DNA from: Proteiniphilum acetatigenes DSM 18083
GTDB lineage: Bacteria > Bacteroidota > Bacteroidia > Bacteroidales > Dysgonomonadaceae
DNA: 64,000 nt
NCBI RefSeq assembly: GCF_000380985.1
Contig: NZ_KB905692.1
Span: forward strand, 496,001-560,000
Reading direction: 5' to 3'
Part shown: one piece after another, positions 45,371-54,179 of the stretch
Layout of the letters: the number at the start of each line of letters is the position of its first letter
How positions within the stretch are numbered: the stretch's first letter is position 1
Translations under genes and position numbers: made by a program
Notes under the pieces: model-generated
What the model saw: the letters and a program-made list of their open reading frames with translations, nothing else
The model's database searches: none
What the model was told of the DNA's origin: nothing

Positions 45371-48300
45371 ATGAAACTGAAAATTGTAACAGTATTAAGT
45401 TTTCTCTTCTGTTCTCTACTTTTATCTGCTCAACAGGTAACCGTTTCGGGAACGGTAATAGAAGAAGCCACAGGGACTCCGGCTATAGGGGTCACCGTGT
45501 TAGTGAAAGGTACTTCTGAAGGTACCGTGACAGATATCGACGGGAATTACTCTTTGTCGAATGTACCAAGCGATGCAACCCTGGTTTTTAGTTACATAGG
45601 GATGACAACCCGGGAGGAACCCGTCAATGGACGGACCACCATTGATGTAACCCTGCAAGAAGATGTACAGGCACTCGAAGAAGTAGTAGTAATCGGATAC
45701 GGTACGGCAAGGAGGATCGATTTGACCGGTTCAATCGCCAGCGTGGGTGAGGACGTAATATCCAGACAACCCGCTCTAAACCCTTTGCAATCGGCACAGG
45801 GAAAGATATCGGGTGTAAATATCGTCAACAACGATGCACCCGGGTCAACACCGACAGTAGTAATCCGTGGTTTGGGAACAGCATTGGGAGGTCGTGATCC
45901 TCTCTATATTGTCGACGGTTTCCCCGTAACGGATATCAGGAACATCAGCGCTTCGGATATTGTATCGATGGATGTGCTGAAAGATGCAGCATCTGCATCC
46001 ATCTATGGAGTAAGGGCAGCCAACGGCGTTATTCTTATCACAACCAAAAAAGGGCAGTCAGGAAAACCCAAGGTTGGAGTTGAATCATATGTAGGTGTAA
46101 AAAATATCCTGAACAGGGTACAGATGGCCAATGCAGAACAATATATTGAGCATTACAATCAAAATCAATCGATGTTGGCCAATCCGATCCAATTACAAAA
46201 TGCTTCTTCCCAGCCTTATAATACCGATTGGTATGATGAACTTATCCGTCCCGGTATTGTAAACAATAACCTGGTATCAGTGACCGGAGGAAGTGAAACC
46301 GTTCGTTATTACGTAAGTTATAATTACTATGATGAAGACGGGCTACTGGATAACCAGAATTACAGGCGGTCTACGATCAGGAATAACAATGAATACTCTT
46401 TCTTCGACAATCGCCTTAAACTGAATCAAACGTTGAACATCTCCTTTTCAAACGAAGTAAAGAAACCGTTCGGAGCCTTCAATGAGGCTTATCGGCAGTC
46501 ACCCCTCGTTCCGGTTCATTATGCCAATGGAAAATGGGGAAGGCCGTTTGTCAATACCACCACCGGTATTGTCAATTATGAAGGGGCCCCCGGAGATGTA
46601 ATCGGCTCACTGAACTCCATTGGCAATCCGGTCTATAATGTGGCACAAAATAATGAAAGGGAATCGGTGATTACGCTACAGGGAGGATTTGAGGGTGAAT
46701 TCCAGATAACAGACTTCCTGAAAGTCAATTCCCGCTTTGGAGGAACCAAATATTACAACAAGAACAGACAGTTCTCCGATATAAAGAACGGGTGGTTAAG
46801 CGCAGATCCGGTACGTACCGAAGCGGAATTCCTGGCACTTAAAGAAGCAAACCCGACAGCCACCTCCTATGCGGTCAATTCGCTTCAATTAAAGGATATC
46901 GAGACTTTCCGCTGGACATGGGAAGGTTTTGCCACTTTCAACAAGAGTTTCAACCGCCACAACGTGGAAGCGGTACTCGGCCTCTCTCGTGAAAAATACA
47001 GGATTGGTTATGAAAGCACACTGAAAGGATATGAAGTCCCACGACAGCCACAATACTGGAATCTCAGCATGGTATCCGGTGATTATGAAACGGAGGTAGC
47101 TCAATTTGGCTATACACCTACAGCCATCGCCTCCTATTTTGGGCGCCTGCAATACAACTTCGATCATAAATACTATATTTCCGCAGTATTAAGACGAGAC
47201 GGAGCCAGCACTTTTAAACAGAATCAGGATTATTGGGGTACTTTCCCCTCTATCGGACTGGGATGGACTCTGTCTCAGGAAGAGTTCATGAGAGATGTTA
47301 CATTCCTTGATCACCTGAAATTAAAAGGGACATGGGGTAAATTAGGGAATCACAACGTTCCGCTGAATGTGTCACAGATACTTACAGACCCGGGTAGTGC
47401 AAACATGAATTATGTCTTCGGAACAGGACAGAATCTGGTATATGGTGCCAGATTCGGTACCCCCGCCATGGATTTAAGTTGGGAAGTCACCAGAGAGTGG
47501 GGTGTCGGTATAGATTATACCTTACTGGATCAGAGGCTATCAGGTAGTTTTGATTATTATAACAAAACCAATACCAATACGATCTTACTGGTAAAACCAG
47601 TATTGAACTCCGTGTATGAAGGAGACTTCTATGACCACGGAGCGAAGGTACAAAATACAGGTATAGAGTTCAGCATAGCATGGAGTGACCAATTAGCCAA
47701 TGGCCTGGCTTATGAAATAGGAGCAAACTATTCCTATAATAAAAACCAGGTGCTCGAAGTGAAAGATACCTATAACGGAGCAACCGGAGGTAGTCTGGCA
47801 GATGGTCAGATATCCAAACGCCTTCAGGAAGGTCAACCGATTTATGCATGGTGGATGCTTGAAGCCGACGGCGTATGGCAATCGCAGGAAGAGATCAATA
47901 ATGCCGATGCTGTTTATGGCACAGCTCAACCCGGACAATTGAAATACAAGGACCAAAACGGAGATGGGGTTATCGATGATCGGGATAAAGTATATTTTGG
48001 CTCCTACCTGCCCTCCAGTAACTATGCAGTACACCTGAATCTCGAATATAAAAATTTTGATTTCGGTATCGATGGCTATGGAGTAGCCGGAAATAAAGTA
48101 TACAACGGATTAAAATACGGTCGCATCAATGGTGGCGAGAACATCGCGTATGAAACATACAGAAACCGATGGACGGGAGAAGGTTCTACCAATGTACACC
48201 CGGGACCTAACAGGGCTCCTATTGCCTCCTCTTACTATCTCGAAAGCGGTGCATTCTTCCGTATTAACAATATCACTTTGGGCTATACATTCCAGGATTT

Positions 48301-48484
48301 AGTTGCACAAGGCACCAGCCTGAGAGTATATACTACGGCACAAAATCCGTTTATGTTTACCAAATATTCAGGATTCACACCTGAAATAAGTTCCGACGGG
48401 AATCCAAGCCTTACTCCGGGTATTGAGCTATCTGCTTATCCCACTACCCGCAACTTCTTATTTGGTATAAATCTGCAATTCTAA
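45371..48484 (+). CDS. SusC/RagA family TonB-linked outer-membrane protein (PUL)
   Basis: A 1037-residue TonB-dependent oligosaccharide transporter. It has a signal peptide (LSFLFCSLLLSAQQ), then a carboxypeptidase-like domain (TVSGTVIEEATGTPAIGVTV), the EEVVVIGYGTA stretch near residue 105 and the plug (GVRAANGVILITTKKG near 217). The barrel ends with TTRNFLFGINLQF. It forms a complex with the SusD-like lipoprotein encoded 20 bp downstream. In this locus the likely cargo is the oligosaccharide released by the GH144-type enzymes. Confidence 0.95.
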   Translation: MKLKIVTVLSFLFCSLLLSAQQVTVSGTVIEEATGTPAIGVTVLVKGTSEGTVTDIDGNYSLSNVPSDATLVFSYIGMTTREEPVNGRTTIDVTLQEDVQALEEVVVIGYGTARRIDLTGSIASVGEDVISRQPALNPLQSAQGKISGVNIVNNDAPGSTPTVVIRGLGTALGGRDPLYIVDGFPVTDIRNISASDIVSMDVLKDAASASIYGVRAANGVILITTKKGQSGKPKVGVESYVGVKNILNRVQMANAEQYIEHYNQNQSMLANPIQLQNASSQPYNTDWYDELIRPGIVNNNLVSVTGGSETVRYYVSYNYYDEDGLLDNQNYRRSTIRNNNEYSFFDNRLKLNQTLNISFSNEVKKPFGAFNEAYRQSPLVPVHYANGKWGRPFVNTTTGIVNYEGAPGDVIGSLNSIGNPVYNVAQNNERESVITLQGGFEGEFQITDFLKVNSRFGGTKYYNKNRQFSDIKNGWLSADPVRTEAEFLALKEANPTATSYAVNSLQLKDIETFRWTWEGFATFNKSFNRHNVEAVLGLSREKYRIGYESTLKGYEVPRQPQYWNLSMVSGDYETEVAQFGYTPTAIASYFGRLQYNFDHKYYISAVLRRDGASTFKQNQDYWGTFPSIGLGWTLSQEEFMRDVTFLDHLKLKGTWGKLGNHNVPLNVSQILTDPGSANMNYVFGTGQNLVYGARFGTPAMDLSWEVTREWGVGIDYTLLDQRLSGSFDYYNKTNTNTILLVKPVLNSVYEGDFYDHGAKVQNTGIEFSIAWSDQLANGLAYEIGANYSYNKNQVLEVKDTYNGATGGSLADGQISKRLQEGQPIYAWWMLEADGVWQSQEEINNADAVYGTAQPGQLKYKDQNGDGVIDDRDKVYFGSYLPSSNYAVHLNLEYKNFDFGIDGYGVAGNKVYNGLKYGRINGGENIAYETYRNRWTGEGSTNVHPGPNRAPIASSYYLESGAFFRINNITLGYTFQDLVAQGTSLRVYTTAQNPFMFTKYSGFTPEISSDGNPSLTPGIELSAYPTTRNFLFGINLQF

Positions 48485-48504
48485 CTTATACAATAATTAA
48501 GATC

Positions 48505-49920
48505 ATGAAATATTTCAATATTATACTTATACTAGCGACTATCTTCGTGTTATCATCATGCGATGATTTCCTTGATGTCGAATCAAAAGAAAGAGTGGAA
48601 GCAGGGGATAGTGAAGAGAACTATACCCCCGAACAATTTGTCAATGGCGTTTACGGGATGTTCACGGATTGGGATTATGGATTCTCCTTCCTCGCGGTAA
48701 CAGAAATAATATCAGATAACGCGGACAAAGGAAGTTCTCCCTCCGATAGCGGAACGGATAAGAATCTGTTCGATGAATTGACCTTTACCAGTACTGCTCC
48801 GTCATTTGGGTCTATGTGGTCGCGTTGGTACAAAACAATAGGGCGTGCAACCCAGGCAATTGAATATGCAGAAGAGTATGGTCTTACTGATGAAGCCTAT
48901 AAAAACAGGCTTATCGGTGAGAGTAAATTCCTCCGTGCAGTCTGCTATTTCTGGTTGGTAAGAGGCTGGGGAGACGTCACCCTGCAGCATATCGACGACA
49001 TCAACAGGGCTCCCAAAGAGGAAGTATATGCTTTTATTGAACAGGATCTGACTGAAGCAATGCAGGTATTACCTGCTTCTTATAACGATGCCAACGTAGG
49101 GCGTGCAACCAGAGGAGCCGCACACGGATTATTGGCAAAAGTCTATCTGTATCAGGAGAAATGGCAGGAAGCATATGATGCGGCTACGGCGGTGATTAAT
49201 TCTTCGGAATACAACTATAGCCTGTTGGACGACTATTCTATGATCTGGCGAGTGGAAGGGGAAAACTCTTCGGAGTCACTCTTCGAGATACAGGCACGCG
49301 GTGAATCCATTGCACATGGTGTACAACAATACTCCCAAACCCAGGGAGCACGCGGTACTACCGGATGGGGATGGGGATTCAACACTCCCTCGGAAAACCT
49401 TCTGGCAGCATTCAATGATGAAGGTGATGAGATCCGGCGGGATGCGACTATCATATTCCGCAACTCCACGTTATACGACGGATACGTTGTCGGGAACACT
49501 GAAAATCCGATGTACAATTATAAGGCCTATTCAAGTGCCAACAAAGGTGCAAGCGATACGGACAAGAATATAAGGTATTTGCGTCTGGGTGAGATCTACC
49601 TAATACAGGCAGAAGCGGCAAACGAGTTGGGACGCACTTCCGAAGCGCTGGCAGCATTAAATACTATTCGTGACCGGGTAGATCTGCCGGCAGTTACGAC
49701 GACAGATCAGGCCGAACTTCGAAGAGCTATCTGGAAAGAACGCCGATTGGAACTCGCCTTTGAACACGACCGTTGGTTCGATCTCGTTCGGACAGGGCAA
49801 GCTCAGGAGGCTATGGCCGCGGACAACAAAACCTTTGTTATCGGTAAACACGAATTATTTCCTATACCCAATCAGCAATTGATTGATACCCCGGAAATGA
49901 CGCAGAATCCAAACTGGTAA
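48505..49920 (+). CDS. SusD/RagB family lipoprotein (PUL)
   Basis: A 471-residue SusD-type surface lipoprotein: signal and lipobox (ATIFVLSSCDDFLDV; cysteine near residue 19), N-terminal TPR core (FLRAVCYFWLVRGWGDV), and the C-terminal RagB region (LRLGEIYLIQAEAANELGRT, then WKERRLELAFEHDRWFDLVR and LFPIPNQQLIDTPEMTQNPN). It captures the glycan at the cell surface and passes it to the SusC channel. A hairpin with a T-run directly after it may reduce expression of the downstream enzymes. Confidence 0.95.
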   Translation: MKYFNIILILATIFVLSSCDDFLDVESKERVEAGDSEENYTPEQFVNGVYGMFTDWDYGFSFLAVTEIISDNADKGSSPSDSGTDKNLFDELTFTSTAPSFGSMWSRWYKTIGRATQAIEYAEEYGLTDEAYKNRLIGESKFLRAVCYFWLVRGWGDVTLQHIDDINRAPKEEVYAFIEQDLTEAMQVLPASYNDANVGRATRGAAHGLLAKVYLYQEKWQEAYDAATAVINSSEYNYSLLDDYSMIWRVEGENSSESLFEIQARGESIAHGVQQYSQTQGARGTTGWGWGFNTPSENLLAAFNDEGDEIRRDATIIFRNSTLYDGYVVGNTENPMYNYKAYSSANKGASDTDKNIRYLRLGEIYLIQAEAANELGRTSEALAALNTIRDRVDLPAVTTTDQAELRRAIWKERRLELAFEHDRWFDLVRTGQAQEAMAADNKTFVIGKHELFPIPNQQLIDTPEMTQNPNW

Positions 49921-49950
49921 TTTCTGCCGCTACCGGTAAAAAGCGAGAAG

Positions 49951-49976
49951 AAGAAGGGAGTCAAACCTCCCTTTTT
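49951..49976 (+). terminator. Hairpin between the susD-like gene and the enzyme genes
   Basis: AAGGGAG (49954-49960) pairs with CTCCCTT (49967-49973) around a 6-nt loop, followed by T. It could act as a full or partial terminator inside the PUL. Confidence 0.6.
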
Positions 49977-49999
49977 GTTTCCTCTCTTAAAATTACGGA

Positions 50000-51685
50000 G
50001 TGAAGTATACAAAACAAATAATCAGTATGGGCAAAACAGGCTTTCAGCAATGGTGTTGTTTCTTACTATCCCTGGGAGTGGTCTTTTTCACTTCCTGTGG
50101 AAGCAAAGAAGATAATCCTGTTTCCGGCACATTCCAATTGGAACAAATCGAGATCGATGGAGAAGCAAATGCTTCTTCCTATAAAGACGTTGATCCAGAC
50201 CTGCAGGTCACACTCACTTTTTCGGAATCCATCGATGCAAATACAGCACAAAACAATATTGCATTGCGTAGCTCAGCCGGAGAATTCATTGAATTAACGC
50301 ACGAAATCCGAAACAATACAGTCTCCGTAGCATCAGTGACTACATTGAATTCTTATACTTCATATCAACTAATAATACGGGTAGGATTAGGATCAACAAC
50401 AGGAGCACACTTCTCAGCAGAAAAAATATATACGATCACTACCGGGATAGATCCGGTGGATAAATTCCCCCGCATCTCCGATGAAGAGTTACTTACATTA
50501 GTCCAGAAACAGACCTTCAGTTATTTCTGGGATTTTGGACATCCGGTAAGCGGGATGGCACGCGAACGATCCACTTCTGGCAACACGGTGACTACCGGCG
50601 GCACTGGTTTTGGCGTGATGGCAATGATCGTAGCAGTAGAGAGAGGTTTTATCACCAGAGAGGAAGCACTCAACCGCATACAAACTATCGTCTCTTTTCT
50701 GGAAACCCAAGCGACCCGCTACCACGGAGCATTTTCCCATTGGATACATGGAGAAACGGGCGCAACCCTTCCATTCAGCACCTACGATGACGGAGCTGAC
50801 ATGGTGGAAACTTCCCTCCTGTTCCAAGGATTACTGACAGCAAGGCAATATTTCGATAGTAATACTGTCGGAGAAACAAAACTACGGGAAGACATTACCC
50901 GGTTATGGGAAGAAATTGACTGGACATGGTTCCAAAAAGAGGATGAAAAAGTACTCTACTGGCATTGGAGTCCTCAACATGAATGGCACCAAAACCTGAA
51001 GATTCAGGGATGGAACGAGAGCCTGATCACTTACCTGCTGGCGGCAGCATCTCCTACCTACCCTATTTCCAAAGAAGTATATGACGAGGGATGGGCACGG
51101 AATGGCGGGATGAGAAACGGCGCTTCGTACCATGGCATCACTTTGCCTTTAGGTCCTAACTACGGCGGACCGATGTTCTTTGCCCACTACTCGTTCCTCG
51201 GATTGAATCCCAACGGATTAAAAGACCAATATGCCGATTATATGGAACAAAATAGAAACCATGCAATGATCAACTACAGTTATTGTGTGGATAATCCCAA
51301 CGGATATAGCGGTTACAGCGAACATTGCTGGGGACTGACCGCCAGCGACGGTAAGCAGGGGTACAGCGCCCACTCTCCAACCAACGACCGGGGTGTGATC
51401 GCACCTACCGCAGCATTGGCATCCATGCCTTACACGCCGGAAGAGTCGATGCGGGCACTGCACTTCTTCTACTATAAACTGGGTGACAAACTCTGGGCTG
51501 AACATGGGTTCGTGGATGCATTCAACCTTTCTGAGAATTGGTTCGACGATCAACATATCGCCATCGACCAGGGCCCTATCATCATTATGATCGAAAATCA
51601 CCGCACCGGTCTGATTTGGGATCTGTTTATGGATATTCCCGAAATACAGGCAGGATTAACGAAATTGGAATTTACTTATAATTAA
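50000..51685 (+). CDS. Glucoamylase-family (GH144-type) glycanase with N-terminal Ig-like domain
   Basis: A 561-residue exported lipoprotein (LLSLGVVFFTSCGSKED). Residues about 45-155 look like an Ig-like Big_5 domain (DPDLQVTLTFSESIDANTAQ). From about 160 the glycoamylase (PF10091) domain begins: FSYFWDFGHPVSGMARERS, then GTGFGVMAMIVAVERGFITR, VLYWHWSPQHEW, GWNESLITYLLAAASPTYPI, HYSFLGLNPNGLKDQYADY and MIENHRTGLIWDLFMDIPEI. This group contains the GH144 endo-beta-1,2-glucanases. The start codon here is GTG. A paralogue lies at 52665-54038, with an esterase gene between them. Confidence 0.85.
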   Translation: MKYTKQIISMGKTGFQQWCCFLLSLGVVFFTSCGSKEDNPVSGTFQLEQIEIDGEANASSYKDVDPDLQVTLTFSESIDANTAQNNIALRSSAGEFIELTHEIRNNTVSVASVTTLNSYTSYQLIIRVGLGSTTGAHFSAEKIYTITTGIDPVDKFPRISDEELLTLVQKQTFSYFWDFGHPVSGMARERSTSGNTVTTGGTGFGVMAMIVAVERGFITREEALNRIQTIVSFLETQATRYHGAFSHWIHGETGATLPFSTYDDGADMVETSLLFQGLLTARQYFDSNTVGETKLREDITRLWEEIDWTWFQKEDEKVLYWHWSPQHEWHQNLKIQGWNESLITYLLAAASPTYPISKEVYDEGWARNGGMRNGASYHGITLPLGPNYGGPMFFAHYSFLGLNPNGLKDQYADYMEQNRNHAMINYSYCVDNPNGYSGYSEHCWGLTASDGKQGYSAHSPTNDRGVIAPTAALASMPYTPEESMRALHFFYYKLGDKLWAEHGFVDAFNLSENWFDDQHIAIDQGPIIIMIENHRTGLIWDLFMDIPEIQAGLTKLEFTYN

Positions 51686-51689
51686 AGAG

Positions 51690-51842
51690 TAAAGAACAAA
51701 GACAAGTGAAGAATTAAAAGTGAATAAAGAGTAAAGAGTCAAATGTTTGCAAGTGAGGGGATAAAAGTGAAAAATGAAAAATTTGGGAATTGGGTTTCTT
51801 CACTTCTTGGACTTCTCCACTTCTTCACTTCTTATTTCTAAA
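51690..51842. repeat. Purine- and pyrimidine-biased intergenic direct repeats
   Basis: The spacer carries AAGTGAA/AAGAGTAAAG-type units on the left. A right half of CTTCACTTCTTGGACTTCTC-like units follows (about 51798-51836, iterated ACTTCTT). It resembles the spacers at 38100-38230 and 54039-54080. Confidence 0.6.
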
Positions 51843-51853
51843 TATTTAATCGT

Positions 51854-52645
51854 ATGCAACACATTGTAAAAATAGTTCCACTACTTTTTCTGTTTCACTG
51901 CCTTTTAGTGACAACAGCTTTTGCCCAGTACCAGGAATATGACTCCCTGATCTATATATCCCAACGGGGTGATTCGCTGCTTTACCGCCAGTTAAATCCA
52001 CAGAAGATCGAACAGGGAGAAAAATATCCGCTTGTGCTGTTCCTGCACGGAGCGGGAGAAAGGGGTTCGGACAATATTTCACAACTACGCCACGGCGGGT
52101 TGATGTTTACCAATCCCGTAAACCGGGAAGAATATCCCGCTTTTGTCCTCTTTCCCCAATGTCCTGAAGATCTCTATTGGCCAAGCCCAAAAAGGCCCGA
52201 CGGTTTTCAGCAGGAAAATCCTTTTCCCCTCGATGCCGAAATATCAAAACCGTTGGCACTGACGAAGGAATTGTTGGGTAAGATCATTGAAACATATCCC
52301 GTAGACAAGGACAGAATATATATAGTCGGCTTGTCGATGGGCGGAATGGGGACATTCGATATGGTTTGCCGCTTTCCCGACCTGTTTGCAGCAGCAATAC
52401 CTATTTGTGGTGGCATCCATACCGACCGGCTCAATGGTTTCTCTTCAAAAACCGTTTTCCGCATATTTCATGGCGATGCCGATTCGGTCGTACCCGTCCG
52501 GTTTTCACGTGAAGCTTACCTGAAACTGAGAACCGAAGGAGCCGATGTAGAATACATAGAGTTCCCGGGAGTGAACCACGGCAGTTGGGATCCTGCTTTT
52601 AACAGGCCTGACTTCATGTCATGGCTGTTCCAACAAAGAAAATAA
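51854..52645 (+). CDS. Secreted alpha/beta hydrolase (esterase-like)
   Basis: A 263-residue exported hydrolase with a signal peptide (LLFLFHCLLVTTAFAQ). It has the oxyanion strand LVLFLHGAGERGSDN, nucleophile elbow GLSMGGMGTFD (serine near residue 160), an acid in FHGDADSVVPV and a catalytic histidine in GVNHGSWD. It is close to the phospholipase/carboxylesterase and polyhydroxybutyrate-depolymerase-like families often named prolyl oligopeptidase-like. Placed between two GH144-type genes, it could remove acyl substituents such as succinyl or acetyl groups from the glucan, but that is inference. Confidence 0.82.
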   Translation: MQHIVKIVPLLFLFHCLLVTTAFAQYQEYDSLIYISQRGDSLLYRQLNPQKIEQGEKYPLVLFLHGAGERGSDNISQLRHGGLMFTNPVNREEYPAFVLFPQCPEDLYWPSPKRPDGFQQENPFPLDAEISKPLALTKELLGKIIETYPVDKDRIYIVGLSMGGMGTFDMVCRFPDLFAAAIPICGGIHTDRLNGFSSKTVFRIFHGDADSVVPVRFSREAYLKLRTEGADVEYIEFPGVNHGSWDPAFNRPDFMSWLFQQRK

Positions 52646-52664
52646 TAATACAATCATAGTAAAG

Positions 52665-54038
52665 ATGAATAATCGCATACTCTTATCAATCATCGCACTG
52701 GCTATCAGTGGTATTTTTCTCATAGCGTGCAACAATAGCAGTAAAAAAGAGCCGGCTACAACCGGGGAAGAAAGCCGTCCCGCCTCTTTCGCATCGGACG
52801 ACGAATTACTCGACTTTATTCAAAAAAAACATTTCAATTATATGTGGGAAGGAGCTGAACCCATATCGGGACTGGCACCGGAACGTATTCACATGGATGG
52901 GATTTATCCTCAGGATGATGCAGATGTGATTACTACAGGGGGTAGCGGGTTCGGTATTGCCGGTCTGCTCGTCGGTATCGAACGTGGCTTTATTACCCGT
53001 GAAGAGGGTGTTGAGCGGTTACATAAGATAGCCGACTACCTGGCTGCTGCAGATCGCTTTCACGGAGTATGGTCTCACTGGCTGCACGGCCCCACAGGAA
53101 AAGTAAAACCGTTCGGGAAGAAAGATAACGGCGGCGATTTGGTAGAAAGCGCTTTTCTTATGCAAGGCTTGCTCTGCGTAAGGGAATATTTTAAGAACGG
53201 AAACGAGAGCGAAAAACAACTGGCGGGAAAGATTGATACTCTCTGGCGGGAAATGGACTGGACATGGTACCTGAACGGACAGGATGTACTTTATTGGCAC
53301 TGGAGCCCGGAATACGGCTGGGAGATGAACTTCCCGCTGGAAGGCTACAACGAATGCCTTATCACTTATATTCTGGCAGCATCCTCTCCTACCCACTCTA
53401 TCCCGGCTTCGGCTTACCATAATGGATGGGCCCGTGGCGGAGACATCAAAAGCGAAGCCGTGGCTTATGGCCATCCTTTAATATTGAAGCATAACGGAGC
53501 GGAAGCATACGGGGGGCCTCTGTTTTGGTCGCACTATTCCCATATCGGGCTCAGTCCGAAAGGATTGAAAGACCAATATGCCGATTACTGGCAACTTAAT
53601 AGGAATCATGCGCTTATAAACTACGAATACTGCGTGGAGAACCCCAAAGGGTTTGAAGGATATGGCGATAATTGTTGGGGACTGACAGCCAGCTATTCAG
53701 TGAACGGATATTCGGCCCATATGCCGGTGAAGAATGACCTGGGCGTAATTACGCCTACTGCATCATTATCCAGCTTCCCTTACACGCCCGAACAATCGAT
53801 GAAAGCATTGAAGCACTTCTATTTCGACCTGGGCGATAAGATATGGGGAAAGTATGGGTTTTACGATGCGTTCAGTATACAGGACAACTGGTATCCGCAA
53901 CGATACCTGGCTATCGACCAACTCACTATTACGCCAATGATCGAAAACTACCGTACCGGATTGCTCTGGAACCTGTTCATGGGGGCACCTGAGATCCAGG
54001 AAGGGTTGAAGAAACTGGGATTCACGTATGAAAATTAA
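52665..54038 (+). CDS. Glucoamylase-family (GH144-type) glycanase
   Basis: A 457-residue lipoprotein (ALAISGIFLIACNNSSKKEP) without the Ig-like domain of its paralogue at 50000-51685. The catalytic domain is shared: FNYMWEGAEPISGLAPERI, then GGSGFGIAGLLVGIERGFIT, VLYWHWSPEYGWEMNFP, GYNECLITYILAASSPTHSI, HYSHIGLSPKGLKDQYADY and MIENYRTGLLWNLFMGAPEI. The nearest characterised family is GH144 (endo-beta-1,2-glucanase). It is co-oriented with the GH3 gene downstream. Differences such as the DGIYPQDDAD insertion near the N-terminus may alter chain-length preference. Confidence 0.85.
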   Translation: MNNRILLSIIALAISGIFLIACNNSSKKEPATTGEESRPASFASDDELLDFIQKKHFNYMWEGAEPISGLAPERIHMDGIYPQDDADVITTGGSGFGIAGLLVGIERGFITREEGVERLHKIADYLAAADRFHGVWSHWLHGPTGKVKPFGKKDNGGDLVESAFLMQGLLCVREYFKNGNESEKQLAGKIDTLWREMDWTWYLNGQDVLYWHWSPEYGWEMNFPLEGYNECLITYILAASSPTHSIPASAYHNGWARGGDIKSEAVAYGHPLILKHNGAEAYGGPLFWSHYSHIGLSPKGLKDQYADYWQLNRNHALINYEYCVENPKGFEGYGDNCWGLTASYSVNGYSAHMPVKNDLGVITPTASLSSFPYTPEQSMKALKHFYFDLGDKIWGKYGFYDAFSIQDNWYPQRYLAIDQLTITPMIENYRTGLLWNLFMGAPEIQEGLKKLGFTYEN

Positions 54039-54179
54039 TAGTGAAGAGTGAAGAGTGAAAAATGAAGAGTGAAAAGTGAGTAAAGGGAATAATAATTCAA
54101 GATTTAAGATTCAAGATTCAAAATAAATTAATTGGTAATTAATAATTAATATACACGTAATCAATAGAAACGACAAAAA
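54039..54179. repeat. Intergenic repeats
   Basis: GAAGAGTGAA-type units (54043-54075) are followed by AAGATTTAAGATTCAAGATT (54109 onward) and AATTGGTAATTAATAATTAAT. The second part shares units with the spacer at 26975-27068. Confidence 0.7.
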
